A model generated the notes under the pieces. That model was not told the DNA's origin, did no database searches, and saw only the letters and a list, made by a program, of their open reading frames with translations. A DNA stretch of 64,000 nucleotides from Pullulanibacillus camelliae. Lineage in GTDB: Bacteria; Bacillota; Bacilli; Bacillales; Sporolactobacillaceae. Where the stretch lies: positions 483,518 through 547,517 of the forward strand of contig NZ_BMIR01000001.1 of assembly GCF_014642655.1 (NCBI RefSeq). The letters run 5' to 3'. Positions 8,430 through 16,098 of the stretch are shown here, piece after piece. How positions within the stretch are numbered: the first letter of the stretch is position 1; every line of letters begins with the position of its first letter. A program made the position numbers and the translations under genes.

Positions 8430-8879
8430 ATGTCTTACAGTCAATATCCCCAACAAGGCTGGCAGCAACAACAAGGAGCTGGGGCCGCCGGGGGTTTTCA
8501 ACATGACGCACAGCATCCTGCCTATCCTTATACCGGCGGGGCACCAATGATGCCTCCGCAAGCACAACAGACGCCTCCAACTCACGCTGTTAGCCCTGCC
8601 CAAGCCGCCTATACTCCAGGGGCTATGGGATTTCAGGAGCAATCCTATATCGAAAATATTTTAAGAATGAATTTAGAAAAGGTTGCCACTGTCTATATGA
8701 CATTTGACCATGAAGGTGGATCTGAATCCAAAGCCTTCCGTGGAGAGGTTGAAGCCGCCGGACGTGACCATGTCATCATTAATGATAACAAAACAGGCAC
8801 CCGCTATCTCCTCCCCCTTGTCTATTTAGATTATGTGACCTTCCAAGGCCCTATTAATTACTCTTATCCATATGAATAA
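8430..8879 (+). CDS. gerQ: spore coat protein GerQ
   Basis: Spore coat protein needed for localisation of the cortex-lytic enzyme CwlJ and cross-linked by transglutaminase Tgl in B. subtilis. The 149-residue protein has the typical two-part build: a Gln/Pro/Gly/Tyr-rich low-complexity N-terminal half (to about residue 70) and a conserved C-terminal domain (EQSYIENILRMNLEK, then DHVIINDNKTGTRYLLP and LDYVTFQGPINYSYPYE). GGAGTGAGAGC precedes the ATG. A mother-cell sigma factor promoter is expected, but I could not assign one with confidence. It is followed by a terminator and converges on ywdK. Confidence 0.95.
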   Translation: MSYSQYPQQGWQQQQGAGAAGGFQHDAQHPAYPYTGGAPMMPPQAQQTPPTHAVSPAQAAYTPGAMGFQEQSYIENILRMNLEKVATVYMTFDHEGGSESKAFRGEVEAAGRDHVIINDNKTGTRYLLPLVYLDYVTFQGPINYSYPYE

Positions 8880-8888
8880 TGCTTTCAC

Positions 8889-8916
8889 CACGCTGAAGCC
8901 ACTTCAGCGTGTTTTC
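8889..8916 (+). terminator. terminator after gerQ
   Basis: CACGCTGAAG / CTTCAGCGTG stem, tight loop, followed by TTTTC. Lies between convergent gerQ and ywdK. Confidence 0.85.
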
Positions 8917-8937
8917 TTAATGCTCTACCTTATATAA

Positions 8938-9315
8938 CTAGGCTTTGGCTACCGCTATGATCACTAGCACCCAGCTAGCAAGAAAAGCGACCCCACCTAT
9001 CGGAGTTATCGCACCCAGCTTATCCACTCCGGAAATACTTAAGACATACAGGCTTCCCGAGAAAAGGATAATGCCGATGAACATGATCCAACCGGCCCAC
9101 CCTATCAAGCTTGAGGAAACCTTTTCAGCAAGAATTCCCACTAAAATCAACCCCAGAGCATGCATCATATGATATTGAACTCCGGTATTGTATATATCTA
9201 AATAATGCTGCGTAAGCTTGCCTTTCAAACCATGGGCACCAAAAGCACCGATCCCAATAGCTAAAAAGGCGTTGATACTACCCAAAATAGTAAAGAGTTT
9301 AAACATCCTTTTCAC
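8938..9315 (-). CDS. ywdK: DUF423 (UPF0382) membrane protein YwdK
   Basis: Small integral membrane protein, 125 residues, with four hydrophobic segments. The DUF423 hallmarks are the N-terminal GIGAFGAHGLKGKL and the following YHMMHALGLILVG. B. subtilis YwdK is also next to gerQ (ywdL), so the context supports orthology. Function is unknown. The ATG is preceded by a GAGGGTGAAAAGG ribosome binding site. Confidence 0.9.
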   Translation of the reverse strand: MKRMFKLFTILGSINAFLAIGIGAFGAHGLKGKLTQHYLDIYNTGVQYHMMHALGLILVGILAEKVSSSLIGWAGWIMFIGIILFSGSLYVLSISGVDKLGAITPIGGVAFLASWVLVIIAVAKA

Positions 9316-9784
9316 CCTCTATTCATGTATTTTCTATCGTCATCTTACCATAGAAAAAAGCATGTAACATACTATATAGCTAAGTGCCATCAATATGTAA
9401 AATCTTAAGGTAAGGATCTCATCTTATTGAAAAATACATATGAGTGATTTCACGAACAAAAATCATTTTTTTCATAAAATTCAACTTTATCCATTCCATT
9501 TGTTGTGATTAACACAGGATTGAAGAGGGCTGCTTTAGAGACCGCTTTCTGTAATTTTAACCTGATTTATTCATCCTTCTAAAAAACAGGATTTAGGTCA
9601 AGGCCAAATTTTTTTAGGACTAATATTGAGAATTTCACTGTATTTTTTGTACTTCTGTGCTGGTTTTTTAAAACGATCACTCAGAATGCGATTGAAAAAC
9701 CTCCAGCCTTCGATCGATAGCATTTATCTTCAAAAAGTGAACCTATCTAAAAATACAAGGCGAAGCTTCAAATTCTGATCGCAC
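9316..9784. other. intergenic stretch, nothing recognised
   Basis: About 470 bp of AT-rich DNA between ywdK and the next minus-strand gene. I find no open frame with a ribosome binding site, no RNA motif and no copy of the dispersed repeat. The promoter of ywdK should lie at its left end. Confidence 0.5.
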
Positions 9785-9813
9785 CAAAAAACCTAGACAA
9801 ATCTCGCCTAGGT
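9785..9813 (-). terminator. terminator of the small gene 9816-10097
   Basis: On the minus strand ACCTAGGC pairs with GTCTAGGT (one G-T pair), loop of about seven, followed by TTTTTT. Confidence 0.75.
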
Positions 9814-9815
9814 CT

Positions 9816-10097
9816 CTAACTATTTTGCAGGTGGATGTGTAAAGCCTCTTTAATTCGGTCAGCCTGAGTGTCACTCACGATACTCACGTGATCCCCTTCG
9901 AAATCTGAAGAAAATTCATATAAACCCTGTTCATTTAAAAAGCGATTCAAATCCTCAATCTGTTCATTTTGAGCAATTAGGGTCTTATTTCCAATATAAT
10001 CGTCATTGACATAAACCTCATAGCGATCATGCATTAATTTTGTATCGTCCTCTGCATTTATATTAACCCAAGGGAAGTATTGAAATTGATCATCCAT
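9816..10097 (-). CDS. hypothetical acidic protein
   Basis: I do not recognise this 93-residue protein. It is acidic, has no membrane segment, and contains a YEVYVNDDYIGNKTLI beta-like stretch followed by helical segments (EQIEDLNRFLNEQGLY, then QADRIKEALHIHL). I chose ATG 10097 over a TTG ten codons upstream because GGAG lies eleven bases before it, inside the longer frame. It stands alone with its own terminator; the dispersed repeats lie upstream. Confidence 0.65.
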   Translation of the reverse strand: MDDQFQYFPWVNINAEDDTKLMHDRYEVYVNDDYIGNKTLIAQNEQIEDLNRFLNEQGLYEFSSDFEGDHVSIVSDTQADRIKEALHIHLQNS

Positions 10098-10210
10098 GCT
10101 TTTTCTACTCCTTTTCTTATCCTTCAAGTCGGATCACATTCATAGGAATGTGTAGAAAGAGAGAAAATATAAGTGTGAATAACTGGTTAAATCCCCAGCC
10201 TTGCTTAACC

Positions 10211-10330
10211 TCTTAGAAAACTTGGCTTAGACTACTGCTTCACTAAGCCCAGCCTGATGTTCGTGCTTTCATACTCACACACTAAGGCGATTTGCGAAGG
10301 CCAAGGCCCAAATGTATAAGGTCTTCCGCA
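10211..10330. repeat. minor repeat element, copy 1
   Basis: Begins TTAGAAAACTTGGC and is about 110 bp long. It shares this start and scattered downstream blocks (AAGCC, GCGAAGG, ATGTATA-like) with 27173-27285. On the minus strand the shared end forms a hairpin (GGCTTAG/CTAAGCC here) before TTTTCTAA, like a terminator. It abuts the larger dispersed repeat, as its partner does. Confidence 0.35.
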
Positions 10331-10338
10331 AAATTATA

Positions 10339-10750
10339 ACCGGGCGAAAAGCATGCCTGGTCCTTGTCTTCGTATAGAGCATCATCAGATATGGAGGAGG
10401 CTTCAACACAAGGTCAAGTGAATGGGAGCGCAAGGCGCGAGACGCCTTCGGGAACAGGCGAGGGATACTTCACGAATAAACGACGCGCTGTTCCGAGGAA
10501 GCTGACTACAAAGCAAATCTAACAGGCGCAGGAACAGGGGCTTCTTGTCTTACATTTTTCAAGGCATCTCGGCTAAGTGCGTCACATCCTTCAAGGACCG
10601 TCGACTAAAACCATCACATCCATGTGGTAACGTCGAAGCTAGCACATCCATACCCCAAAAAAAGTAAAGAACACTTTTCTGGGACCCCTGATTATATACC
10701 TGAGGCCGTGCCCGTGGAAAGGGAAGGGGTTTGGCGGAGCGCTTCATGAC
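10339..10750 (+). repeat. dispersed intergenic repeat, copy R1
   Basis: The left module starts ACCGGGCGAAAAGCATGC and continues through GGTCCTTGTC, TATAGAGCATCATCAG, ATATGGAGGAGGCTTC and GGGAGCGCAAGGCGCGAG to CTGTTCCGAGGAAGCTGAC. The right module at about 10700 reads CTGAGGCCGTGCCCGTGG. Between them lies about 150 bp not found in the other copies, with CACATCC at 10583, 10615 and 10643. The left end forms a hairpin (ACCGGGC/GCCTGGT). Confidence 0.8.
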
Positions 10751-10841
10751 TTACTCAAACATCCGAATGCATACCTTTAAAAGAATAAATGCGTTCGGAT
10801 TCTTCATGAGCTGAATACTTCTGTCCCAGCGTCTTTTGGTA

Positions 10842-11246
10842 TCATTCGACTTGATCTGCCTGACGGTAAAAGCGGGCAACGATGGATTGCATGCGTCTTT
10901 TGTTCGTTCCTAAGTCAGCAAAGCCCATTCTAGAAGCTGAACGGAAATGAATAAGCTTTTCTACATCATCGAAGTAAAACTCTACATCATGGAAAAACTC
11001 AAAGATCATCGTCTTTGCCTCTGCGTATATATAAGGGCCATCGATCTTCTTAACCTCTAACTTCGGTATGGTCTTTAGCACATCAACCAAAATCTCTTTA
11101 GCTTTACTTAGACTTATGTCCTTGTACTCTATAGGAAGCATATAACGATTTGGATTCGTATGCTCTGTCGATACACAATTTGCCGTTTTTGGACACGGAG
11201 CTAATTTCCCATCTATAACACCCTGTACATCTGATTGTTTACTCAT
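10842..11246 (-). CDS. DUF1499 family protein
   Basis: A 134-residue protein matching the DUF1499 pattern: an N-terminal CPKTANCVSTE segment, a central PYIYAEAKTMIFEFFHDVEFYF region (split here over two strands of the fold) and the closing IHFRSASRMGFADLGTNKRR. No signal peptide or membrane span. Function of the family is unknown. GGGTGATG precedes the ATG. It lies between the R1 repeat and the TerC gene, about 107 bp downstream of the latter. Confidence 0.85.
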   Translation of the reverse strand: MSKQSDVQGVIDGKLAPCPKTANCVSTEHTNPNRYMLPIEYKDISLSKAKEILVDVLKTIPKLEVKKIDGPYIYAEAKTMIFEFFHDVEFYFDDVEKLIHFRSASRMGFADLGTNKRRMQSIVARFYRQADQVE

Positions 11247-11353
11247 TTTACATCACCCTTACTTCACCTATTCATGTTGAATAGGTGTTTCTCTAAGCTA
11301 TTAAAAAAACTAAATATCCCGCTAATATCACTGTTCAAAGCAGTCATCCCAAC

Positions 11354-12037
11354 TTACTTATCATCCTTCATTTGCTCTTGCTTGCGCTTGCCCCGAGCTT
11401 CAAGCGCCTTACCAATTCCCACAACAGCCACAGCAAGAACGAGGGAAATGATCACCTTTAAATAAGGGAGACCAAGCTCATCAAGCCAATCACTGATAAT
11501 ATCGTCCTCTGTTATCATTTCTCCAGAAGTATAACCAAGTAAAGCAGCTCCTAAAATGATAATAATTGGAAAGCGCTGCATCAGCTTCATCAGCATTTGG
11601 CTTCCCCAAACGATTAGAGGAATACTTACAGCTAGCCCAATGATAATCAATAGGATATTGTTATGCGCAGCCCCCGCAACAGCCACCACATTATCAAGAC
11701 TCATGATAAGATCAGCGATAACGATGGTTCGAATGGCGCCGATGATGGAAGCACTTGCTTTGACATCTCCTTCATCTTCGCCCTTAATGAGATTGACAGC
11801 AATATAAATTAATAAAAGCCCTCCAATAATTTTTAAATATGGAAGCTCTAATAAGCCGACAGCGATAAAGGTAAGAATAATCCTTAGAATAATGGCTCCA
11901 AAACTTCCCCAGAATATCGCTTTGTTTTGTTGTTGAGAAGGGAGATTGCGGCAAGCCATCGCTATAACAACGGCATTGTCCCCACTAAGGACAATATTTA
12001 AAAGAATAATTTCTAATAGACCAACAATAAAATCCAA
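11354..12037 (-). CDS. TerC-family integral membrane protein
   Basis: A 227-residue polytopic protein with about seven hydrophobic segments. TerC signatures are at residues 15-30 (LNIVLSGDNAVVIAMACR, containing the conserved Asp) and 105-125 (VIADLIMSLDNVVAVAGAAH). The charged C-terminus (LEARGKRKQEQMKDDK) is cytoplasmic by the positive-inside rule. TerC proteins in Bacillus (YceF, YkoY) export manganese and help load exported enzymes. Unlike the second TerC in this window, no yybP-ykoY riboswitch lies upstream. Confidence 0.9.
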   Translation of the reverse strand: MDFIVGLLEIILLNIVLSGDNAVVIAMACRNLPSQQQNKAIFWGSFGAIILRIILTFIAVGLLELPYLKIIGGLLLIYIAVNLIKGEDEGDVKASASIIGAIRTIVIADLIMSLDNVVAVAGAAHNNILLIIIGLAVSIPLIVWGSQMLMKLMQRFPIIIILGAALLGYTSGEMITEDDIISDWLDELGLPYLKVIISLVLAVAVVGIGKALEARGKRKQEQMKDDK

Positions 12038-12164
12038 ACGTAATCTCTCCCACTCTTTACTCTTTTAAGTATAAACGTTTAAAAGCAGGAATTTCAATTT
12101 TGCATGCTGAATGTCGGTTTTTTGTTGATTTTATCCGATGCATCCTATTCACAAGTCCCAAAAA

Positions 12165-12204
12165 TCTACAAAAAGGATGTCCTGAACCGCTTAGAACATC
12201 CTTT
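12165..12204 (-). terminator. terminator after ykwC
   Basis: AAAGGATGT (12172-12180) and ACATCCTTT (12196-12204) form a nine-bp stem. On the minus strand it is followed by TTGTAGATTTTT, a moderately T-rich tail. Confidence 0.65.
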
Positions 12205-12237
12205 GTTTCCCTATAATTTCCCCTAATTACTGAGACT

Positions 12238-13116
12238 CTACTTATCCGAATATAATTTGTAAAGCGCCTGGGTTCCCTCTTCTCCAAACCCCATCTCTGC
12301 AAGCTCTTCATAGCGCGCCTTAGCTAAAGCAAGACCTGGTGTTAATAGTCCCATTTTTTCTGCCTCATTAAGCGCAATCGTCATATCCTTAATAAAATGC
12401 TTCACATAAAAGCCAGGAGCAAAATCACCTTTAAGGATACGAGGACCAAGATTAGAAAGAGAAAAACTACCCGCAGCACCTGTTGCTACACTTTTTAAGA
12501 CTTGCTCTAGATCAAGTCCAGCCCGCTCAGCATAAGCAAACGCTTCACACAACCCAAGCATGCCACCGGCAATTAAAATTTGATTCGTCATTTTCGTATG
12601 CTGACCACGCCCTGCTGCGCCTTGATAGACGATATTTTCCCCCATCGCTTGAAAAACCGGGAGCACCTCATCAAAGGCAGCTTGATCGCCGCCCACCATG
12701 ATCGACAGCTTGCCGTTTCGTGCGCCAATATCTCCGCCTGATACCGGGGCATCCAAAGCAGCAATCCCCTTTTCCTTAGCTTCTTGATAAATGCGCTCAG
12801 CTAATGAGGGCGAAGATGTCGTCATATCAATCACTGTTGCTCCGTTTTTAGCATGGGCTAAAATGCCATGATTAAAATAAACCTCTTCCACATCCTGAGG
12901 ATAACCCACAATCGTGATAATAACATCGGATTGAGCCGCGACCTCAGCGACAGATGCTTTCCACTCTGCCCCTTCTTCGATCAATGCGGTTGCTTTAGAT
13001 TTCGTTCGTGTGTAAATATTGACAGGATAATTGGCTTTTAACAGGTTGCGGATCATCCCCTGCCCCATCACTCCTGTACCAATAAAACCAATAACTGTAT
13101 GTGCAGCTGAGACCAT
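12238..13116 (-). CDS. ykwC: beta-hydroxyacid dehydrogenase YkwC (3-hydroxyisobutyrate dehydrogenase family)
   Basis: NAD(P)-dependent oxidoreductase of 292 residues. The N-terminal Rossmann motif is GFIGTGVMGQGMIRN (residues 10-24); the substrate-binding signature is DAPVSGGDIGARNG (near 123); the catalytic Lys is in GQHTKMTNQILIAGG (near 175). Long stretches, such as KSVATGAAGSFSLSNLGPR, agree with my memory of B. subtilis YkwC. The substrate is a 3-hydroxyacid, not determined. GGAGG precedes the ATG. It is monocistronic, ending at the hairpin at 12172-12204. Confidence 0.9.
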   Translation of the reverse strand: MVSAAHTVIGFIGTGVMGQGMIRNLLKANYPVNIYTRTKSKATALIEEGAEWKASVAEVAAQSDVIITIVGYPQDVEEVYFNHGILAHAKNGATVIDMTTSSPSLAERIYQEAKEKGIAALDAPVSGGDIGARNGKLSIMVGGDQAAFDEVLPVFQAMGENIVYQGAAGRGQHTKMTNQILIAGGMLGLCEAFAYAERAGLDLEQVLKSVATGAAGSFSLSNLGPRILKGDFAPGFYVKHFIKDMTIALNEAEKMGLLTPGLALAKARYEELAEMGFGEEGTQALYKLYSDK

Positions 13117-13229
13117 GCAAACGCCTCCTCAATGACTTTTTCTATCATCGTACCACAAATTCTTTAAGAACTTTATTAAAGTGCATAAATCACTCATATA
13201 AATCCTTTGCCCGCTCTCTTTATGGCCCG

Positions 13230-13316
13230 TTATTTTTTGACATTTCCAACCGCAAGGATAGAGACAATTAAAGTTGCAAAACTAATCATCAAAGTCAATG
13301 CTTGAAATATCGTCAT
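13230..13316 (-). CDS. holin-like type I toxin peptide
   Basis: A 28-residue peptide: MTIFQALTLMISF, then ATLIVSILAVGNVKK. A single hydrophobic helix with a Lys-Lys end and the family start M-T-x-F-Q-A-L-x-L-M-I-S-F match the Bacillales putative holin-like toxin group (TxpA/BsrG-like membrane peptides, usually countered by an antisense RNA). AAGGGG lies about ten bases before the ATG (13316-13314), and a TATAAT box is about 25 bp upstream of that. It sits 73 bp downstream of the ECF sigma gene. I could not identify the antitoxin RNA or its promoter. Confidence 0.7.
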   Translation of the reverse strand: MTIFQALTLMISFATLIVSILAVGNVKK

Positions 13317-13389
13317 CACTTCTATCCCCTTCTTAATTATAGGGTTAAACATCATTTCAACTTTAGGTGCTCAGATTCTAGTTATTTTC

Positions 13390-13902
13390 TCATTTAAAGT
13401 CATCTTTTCTCATTTGTTGCCGAAGCTTTGTCAGTGCGCGATGCAATCTTGTCTTAACCGTTCCAATTGGAATTCGCATGTGATTCGCCACTTCCTCCAG
13501 AGTTAGTCCTTCGAAATAAGCATGAAATATGATGACTTGTTCATCAGTAGATAGATTGCTAATAGCCTCCTTGATCACAAGAGGCTTATCGTGGTCCTCA
13601 AAGGTACTCAATGCGTGCTCTGGTGTCATCAGACAGGTCTCCCGCTTTTTTTGCCGAAGCATCGTATGGCAGGAATTGACCGTAACTGCCATCAACCATG
13701 CTGCTAGTGCTTCTGGTTTACGTATTTTCCCTATATTCTTATAGGCTTTCACACTCACCTCTTGAAGTGCATCTAAAGCATCTTGTTCATTGCGAAAATA
13801 AGTGTAAGCTATTCGGTATATCCTATTTTGATAACGCCCTAATAGGCGCACAAAGGCTGCTTCATTGCCGTTTTGGGCTTTTTGAAATAGCTCTTCCTGC
13901 AA
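13390..13902 (-). CDS. ECF-type RNA polymerase sigma factor
   Basis: A 170-residue sigma-70 factor with only regions 2 and 4. Region 2 reads RYQNRIYRIAYTYFRNEQDA then DALQEVSVKAYKNIGKIRKP; region 4 contains LSTDEQVIIFHAYFEGLTLE and the helix-turn-helix VANHMRIPIGTVKTRLHRAL. It is SigV/SigW-like in general build, but I cannot assign it to one. No anti-sigma gene follows: the next feature downstream is the holin-like toxin peptide. Upstream on the minus strand, GAAAACC and CGGGTC about 15 bp apart could be an autoregulatory ECF promoter (weak evidence). The ribosome binding site is GGAGGGG. Confidence 0.88.
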   Translation of the reverse strand: MQEELFQKAQNGNEAAFVRLLGRYQNRIYRIAYTYFRNEQDALDALQEVSVKAYKNIGKIRKPEALAAWLMAVTVNSCHTMLRQKKRETCLMTPEHALSTFEDHDKPLVIKEAISNLSTDEQVIIFHAYFEGLTLEEVANHMRIPIGTVKTRLHRALTKLRQQMRKDDFK

Positions 13903-14431
13903 GCTTACCCCTCCATTCTTTCTCTCTATATATTAAGACCCGTTCAGCACGGATTTGGTTTTCACTTTTTCAGAGGATAACAATGATTCATATTAAATAT
14001 TTATTAATAATAATTATTTCAAAGGTATTATTTTATAAGAGTAAAAAATCGGATGATTCATTCAGCAAATACCAATTGAATGGGAAAAATCTTGACTTTC
14101 ATAGAATATATAGGCCAAAAGTCTCTTCAGGGAGGAAGAAATTTGTCAGAATTGGTCGATGTCACTGATAAAAATGGCTGTTTAGCAAAAACCTAACAAT
14201 GGTTTCCATCTCCACACACAATTTCGAATTTTAAGAGGATACAATGAATTGAAACTCAAAAGTAATGTCATAAAAAGAAGACATAAATACTAATAGCGTG
14301 AAGAACAGCTTAAGTCCTTTTCACCAAGAGGATAACATTCTTATATTTATGAAAGACACTGTAAAACGCAAATAAGCACAAACATCCATTCATTTAAAAA
14401 AATATTTGTGTCATTGCCTCAGGATCTATCA
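13903..14431. other. AT-rich intergenic stretch
   Basis: About 530 bp between the ECF sigma gene and the terC terminator. It contains the possible ECF promoter near 13945-13975. It also holds a weak plus-strand frame (13983-14168, 61 codons, AGAGG site) that I do not call a gene. Otherwise nothing is recognised. Confidence 0.5.
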
Positions 14432-14433
14432 TT

Positions 14434-14470
14434 GTGTATAAATAGGCACCTATCCAAATGATAAGTGCCT
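14434..14470 (-). terminator. terminator after the riboswitch-controlled terC
   Basis: On the minus strand AGGCACTTATC pairs with GATAGGTGCCT (one G-T pair), loop ATTTG, then ATTTATAC. An eleven-bp stem. Confidence 0.75.
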
Positions 14471-14476
14471 GGGGTA

Positions 14477-15169
14477 TTAGCCTTGAATATGATGTTTATC
14501 AACGGCTTGCTTATGCTCTTGATTGTGCAGGTAACCACAAACCAGAACGCCTATGATGACGATAACCGTTACTCCCCATTTGACGACTGCGAATGCAAAG
14601 ATTCCAGCGATCATCGGTTCTGCGACGATCATATGCGCAGCTGTATAAGCTAGAATTGCCCCACCAAAATAGATCACCCATGGAAAGCGTTCAATTAATT
14701 TTATGAATAAGGTGCTTCCCCACATGACAATAGGAACACTGATCACGAGCCCCAATCCTACTAAAAGATAGCTATCATGTGCCGCCCCTGATATCGCTAA
14801 AACATTATCGAGCCCCATCAGGGCATCCGCAATAATAATCGTGCGCACTGATCCCCAAAGCGTCGAACTCGACTGAACAGTCTCATGTTCTTGGGTATCC
14901 GTGACCAATTTGTAAGCAATCCAGATGAGTAAGAGTCCTCCAATGAGGTGTAGAGCTGGTAGCTTTAACAAAGTAACGAGTAAAAGCGCCATAATAATGC
15001 GGATACCCACCGCTCCGACTGTCCCCCATAGGATTGCCTTCTTCTGCTGACGACTAGGTAATTTGCGAGCAGCCATGCCAATCACGATGGCATTGTCCCC
15101 AGCAAGAACGAGATCGATGCCGACAATTAATAATAGTGATGAAATAAATTCCCAAGATATGATATCCAC
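14477..15169 (-). CDS. TerC-family manganese exporter, riboswitch controlled
   Basis: A 230-residue polytopic membrane protein with TerC signatures DLVLAGDNAIVIGMAARKLP (near 19) and IIADALMGLDNVLAISGAAH (near 110), and about seven spans. The start is GTG with AGGAGGAG nine bases upstream. The gene lies directly behind a yybP-ykoY riboswitch with its own promoter and terminator, so expression should rise with Mn2+. That makes it the window's best candidate for a manganese exporter of the YkoY/YceF class. The C-terminus is His/Lys rich (HNQEHKQAVDKHHIQG). Confidence 0.92.
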   Translation of the reverse strand: MDIISWEFISSLLLIVGIDLVLAGDNAIVIGMAARKLPSRQQKKAILWGTVGAVGIRIIMALLLVTLLKLPALHLIGGLLLIWIAYKLVTDTQEHETVQSSSTLWGSVRTIIIADALMGLDNVLAISGAAHDSYLLVGLGLVISVPIVMWGSTLFIKLIERFPWVIYFGGAILAYTAAHMIVAEPMIAGIFAFAVVKWGVTVIVIIGVLVCGYLHNQEHKQAVDKHHIQG

Positions 15170-15203
15170 CCCATCTACTCCTCCTGTGAAATAGCGTTAA
15201 GAT

Positions 15204-15234
15204 CAAAACAGCCTCCACCGTTTCGGTGAAGGCT
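15204..15234 (-). terminator. riboswitch expression-platform terminator
   Basis: AGCCTTCACCG pairs with CGGTGGAGGCT around a three-base loop, then GTTTTGATC. It lies between the aptamer and the terC ribosome binding site. Confidence 0.85.
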
Positions 15235-15373
15235 ACTTGAACGTATTCCACAGAGGTGACCTTCACACTGAAACGATCTTCAGGCAAAGGTCTTGCCAAC
15301 AACATCCGTTGCCAACAAGGCCGGGGTTTGATCCCGAAATGACGACCTTGCTGTATGGCTACTCCCCTTTGGG
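15204..15373 (-). promoter_or_regulatory. yybP-ykoY manganese riboswitch
   Basis: On the minus strand the leader begins with the hallmark CAAAGGGGAGTAGC (15371-15358), followed by AAGGTCGTCATTTCGGGA, CCCCGGCCTTGTTGGCAA and GCAAGACCTTTGCC. These are the paired and bulged segments of the Mn2+-sensing yybP-ykoY aptamer. The expression platform is the terminator at 15204-15234. Mn2+ binding is expected to allow read-through into terC. A near-consensus promoter lies directly upstream. Confidence 0.93.
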
Positions 15374-15390
15374 ACTATTTGATTACTCTA

Positions 15391-15419
15391 ATCATACGTG
15401 CTAAAGCCCCTGTTGTCAA
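15391..15419 (-). promoter_or_regulatory. promoter of the riboswitch-terC transcript
   Basis: TTGACA (15419-15414), a 17-bp spacer and TATGAT (15396-15391) on the minus strand. The predicted start near 15384 is about 12 bases ahead of the aptamer. Confidence 0.85.
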
Positions 15420-15458
15420 TATGACTTTTTAACTATAGTAGCAGATAGGTATGCTTAA

Positions 15459-15827
15459 TCATGTAATCACAAAATAAAGCATAGCAATAAGCAAGATAAT
15501 AACCAACGCCAGGGAGACAAAGACAATAGGAAGAGATGACGGGACAAAGATCTCCTGCTCAATCCGCTTCTTTTTTATAAGATAGGTCACCGTCGCAATC
15601 AAGATTGTAGCCATGCCAAATCCTCCTGCAGATAGTCCTAAAAGCACAGCCACCCCATCATTAGGTGTTCTGGTCATCGTCTTTCCCATTGAAAAATGCA
15701 GGCTTAACGTCAGAAAGCCTATGCCGATTATGGCAATGGCCGTCCGTATCCAAGCTAAATATGTTCTCTCATTAGCCAAATGCTGCTGCGCATAGGTTAA
15801 TTGATTTTTCTTTGCCTTCTTCATCAT
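15459..15827 (-). CDS. DUF202 family membrane protein (YidH-like)
   Basis: A 122-residue protein with three hydrophobic segments (about 28-48, 60-83, 97-120). The DUF202 signature is LANERTYLAWIRTAIAIIG. The N-terminus is basic and cytoplasmic. Function is unknown. It is a lone gene about 40 bp upstream of the riboswitch promoter; no terminator was identified after it. Confidence 0.85.
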   Translation of the reverse strand: MMKKAKKNQLTYAQQHLANERTYLAWIRTAIAIIGIGFLTLSLHFSMGKTMTRTPNDGVAVLLGLSAGGFGMATILIATVTYLIKKKRIEQEIFVPSSLPIVFVSLALVIILLIAMLYFVIT

Positions 15828-16098
15828 GCCACTAACACATCCTGAGCACTGTCTTTACCTATTCACCGTTCATCCACTCTTTTATCTAGGTTTAAGACGC
15901 CTTTTTTCTTATTCTTCTCATGGTCCTAACCTTTTCATTCTCTCTACAACCTGTATTTTTCCATTACCTTCTGCGCTTCACTTGTCATGACCATCAAGCC
16001 TAAGCTTATCCTTATAATACATCAGGAAGAGCCCATACCTTTCCCTTTTTACAGCATATGCTAATGGTGAAACTCTGCTTTGAAAGGGGGCACCTCTT
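15828..16098. other. intergenic stretch between DUF202 and hsp20 genes
   Basis: About 270 bp between divergent genes. No CIRCE palindrome or clear sigma-B promoter for the heat-shock gene was found. A TATAAT at 16013-16018 lacks a -35 partner at normal spacing. Confidence 0.4.

Noticed and set aside
10559-10747. Minus-strand frame of 62 codons in repeat R1
   Set aside because: Inside repeat DNA, no ribosome binding site, no recognisable domain.
12057-12311. Minus-strand 84-codon frame
   Set aside because: Overlaps the ykwC end and its terminator; no ribosome binding site.
13983-14168. Plus-strand 61-codon frame with AGAGG site and hydrophobic start
   Set aside because: Composition is typical of AT-rich noncoding DNA and there is no promoter or terminator; kept only as a remark.
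15828-16098. CIRCE or sigma-B promoter for the hsp20 gene
   Set aside because: No matching inverted repeat or spaced boxes found.
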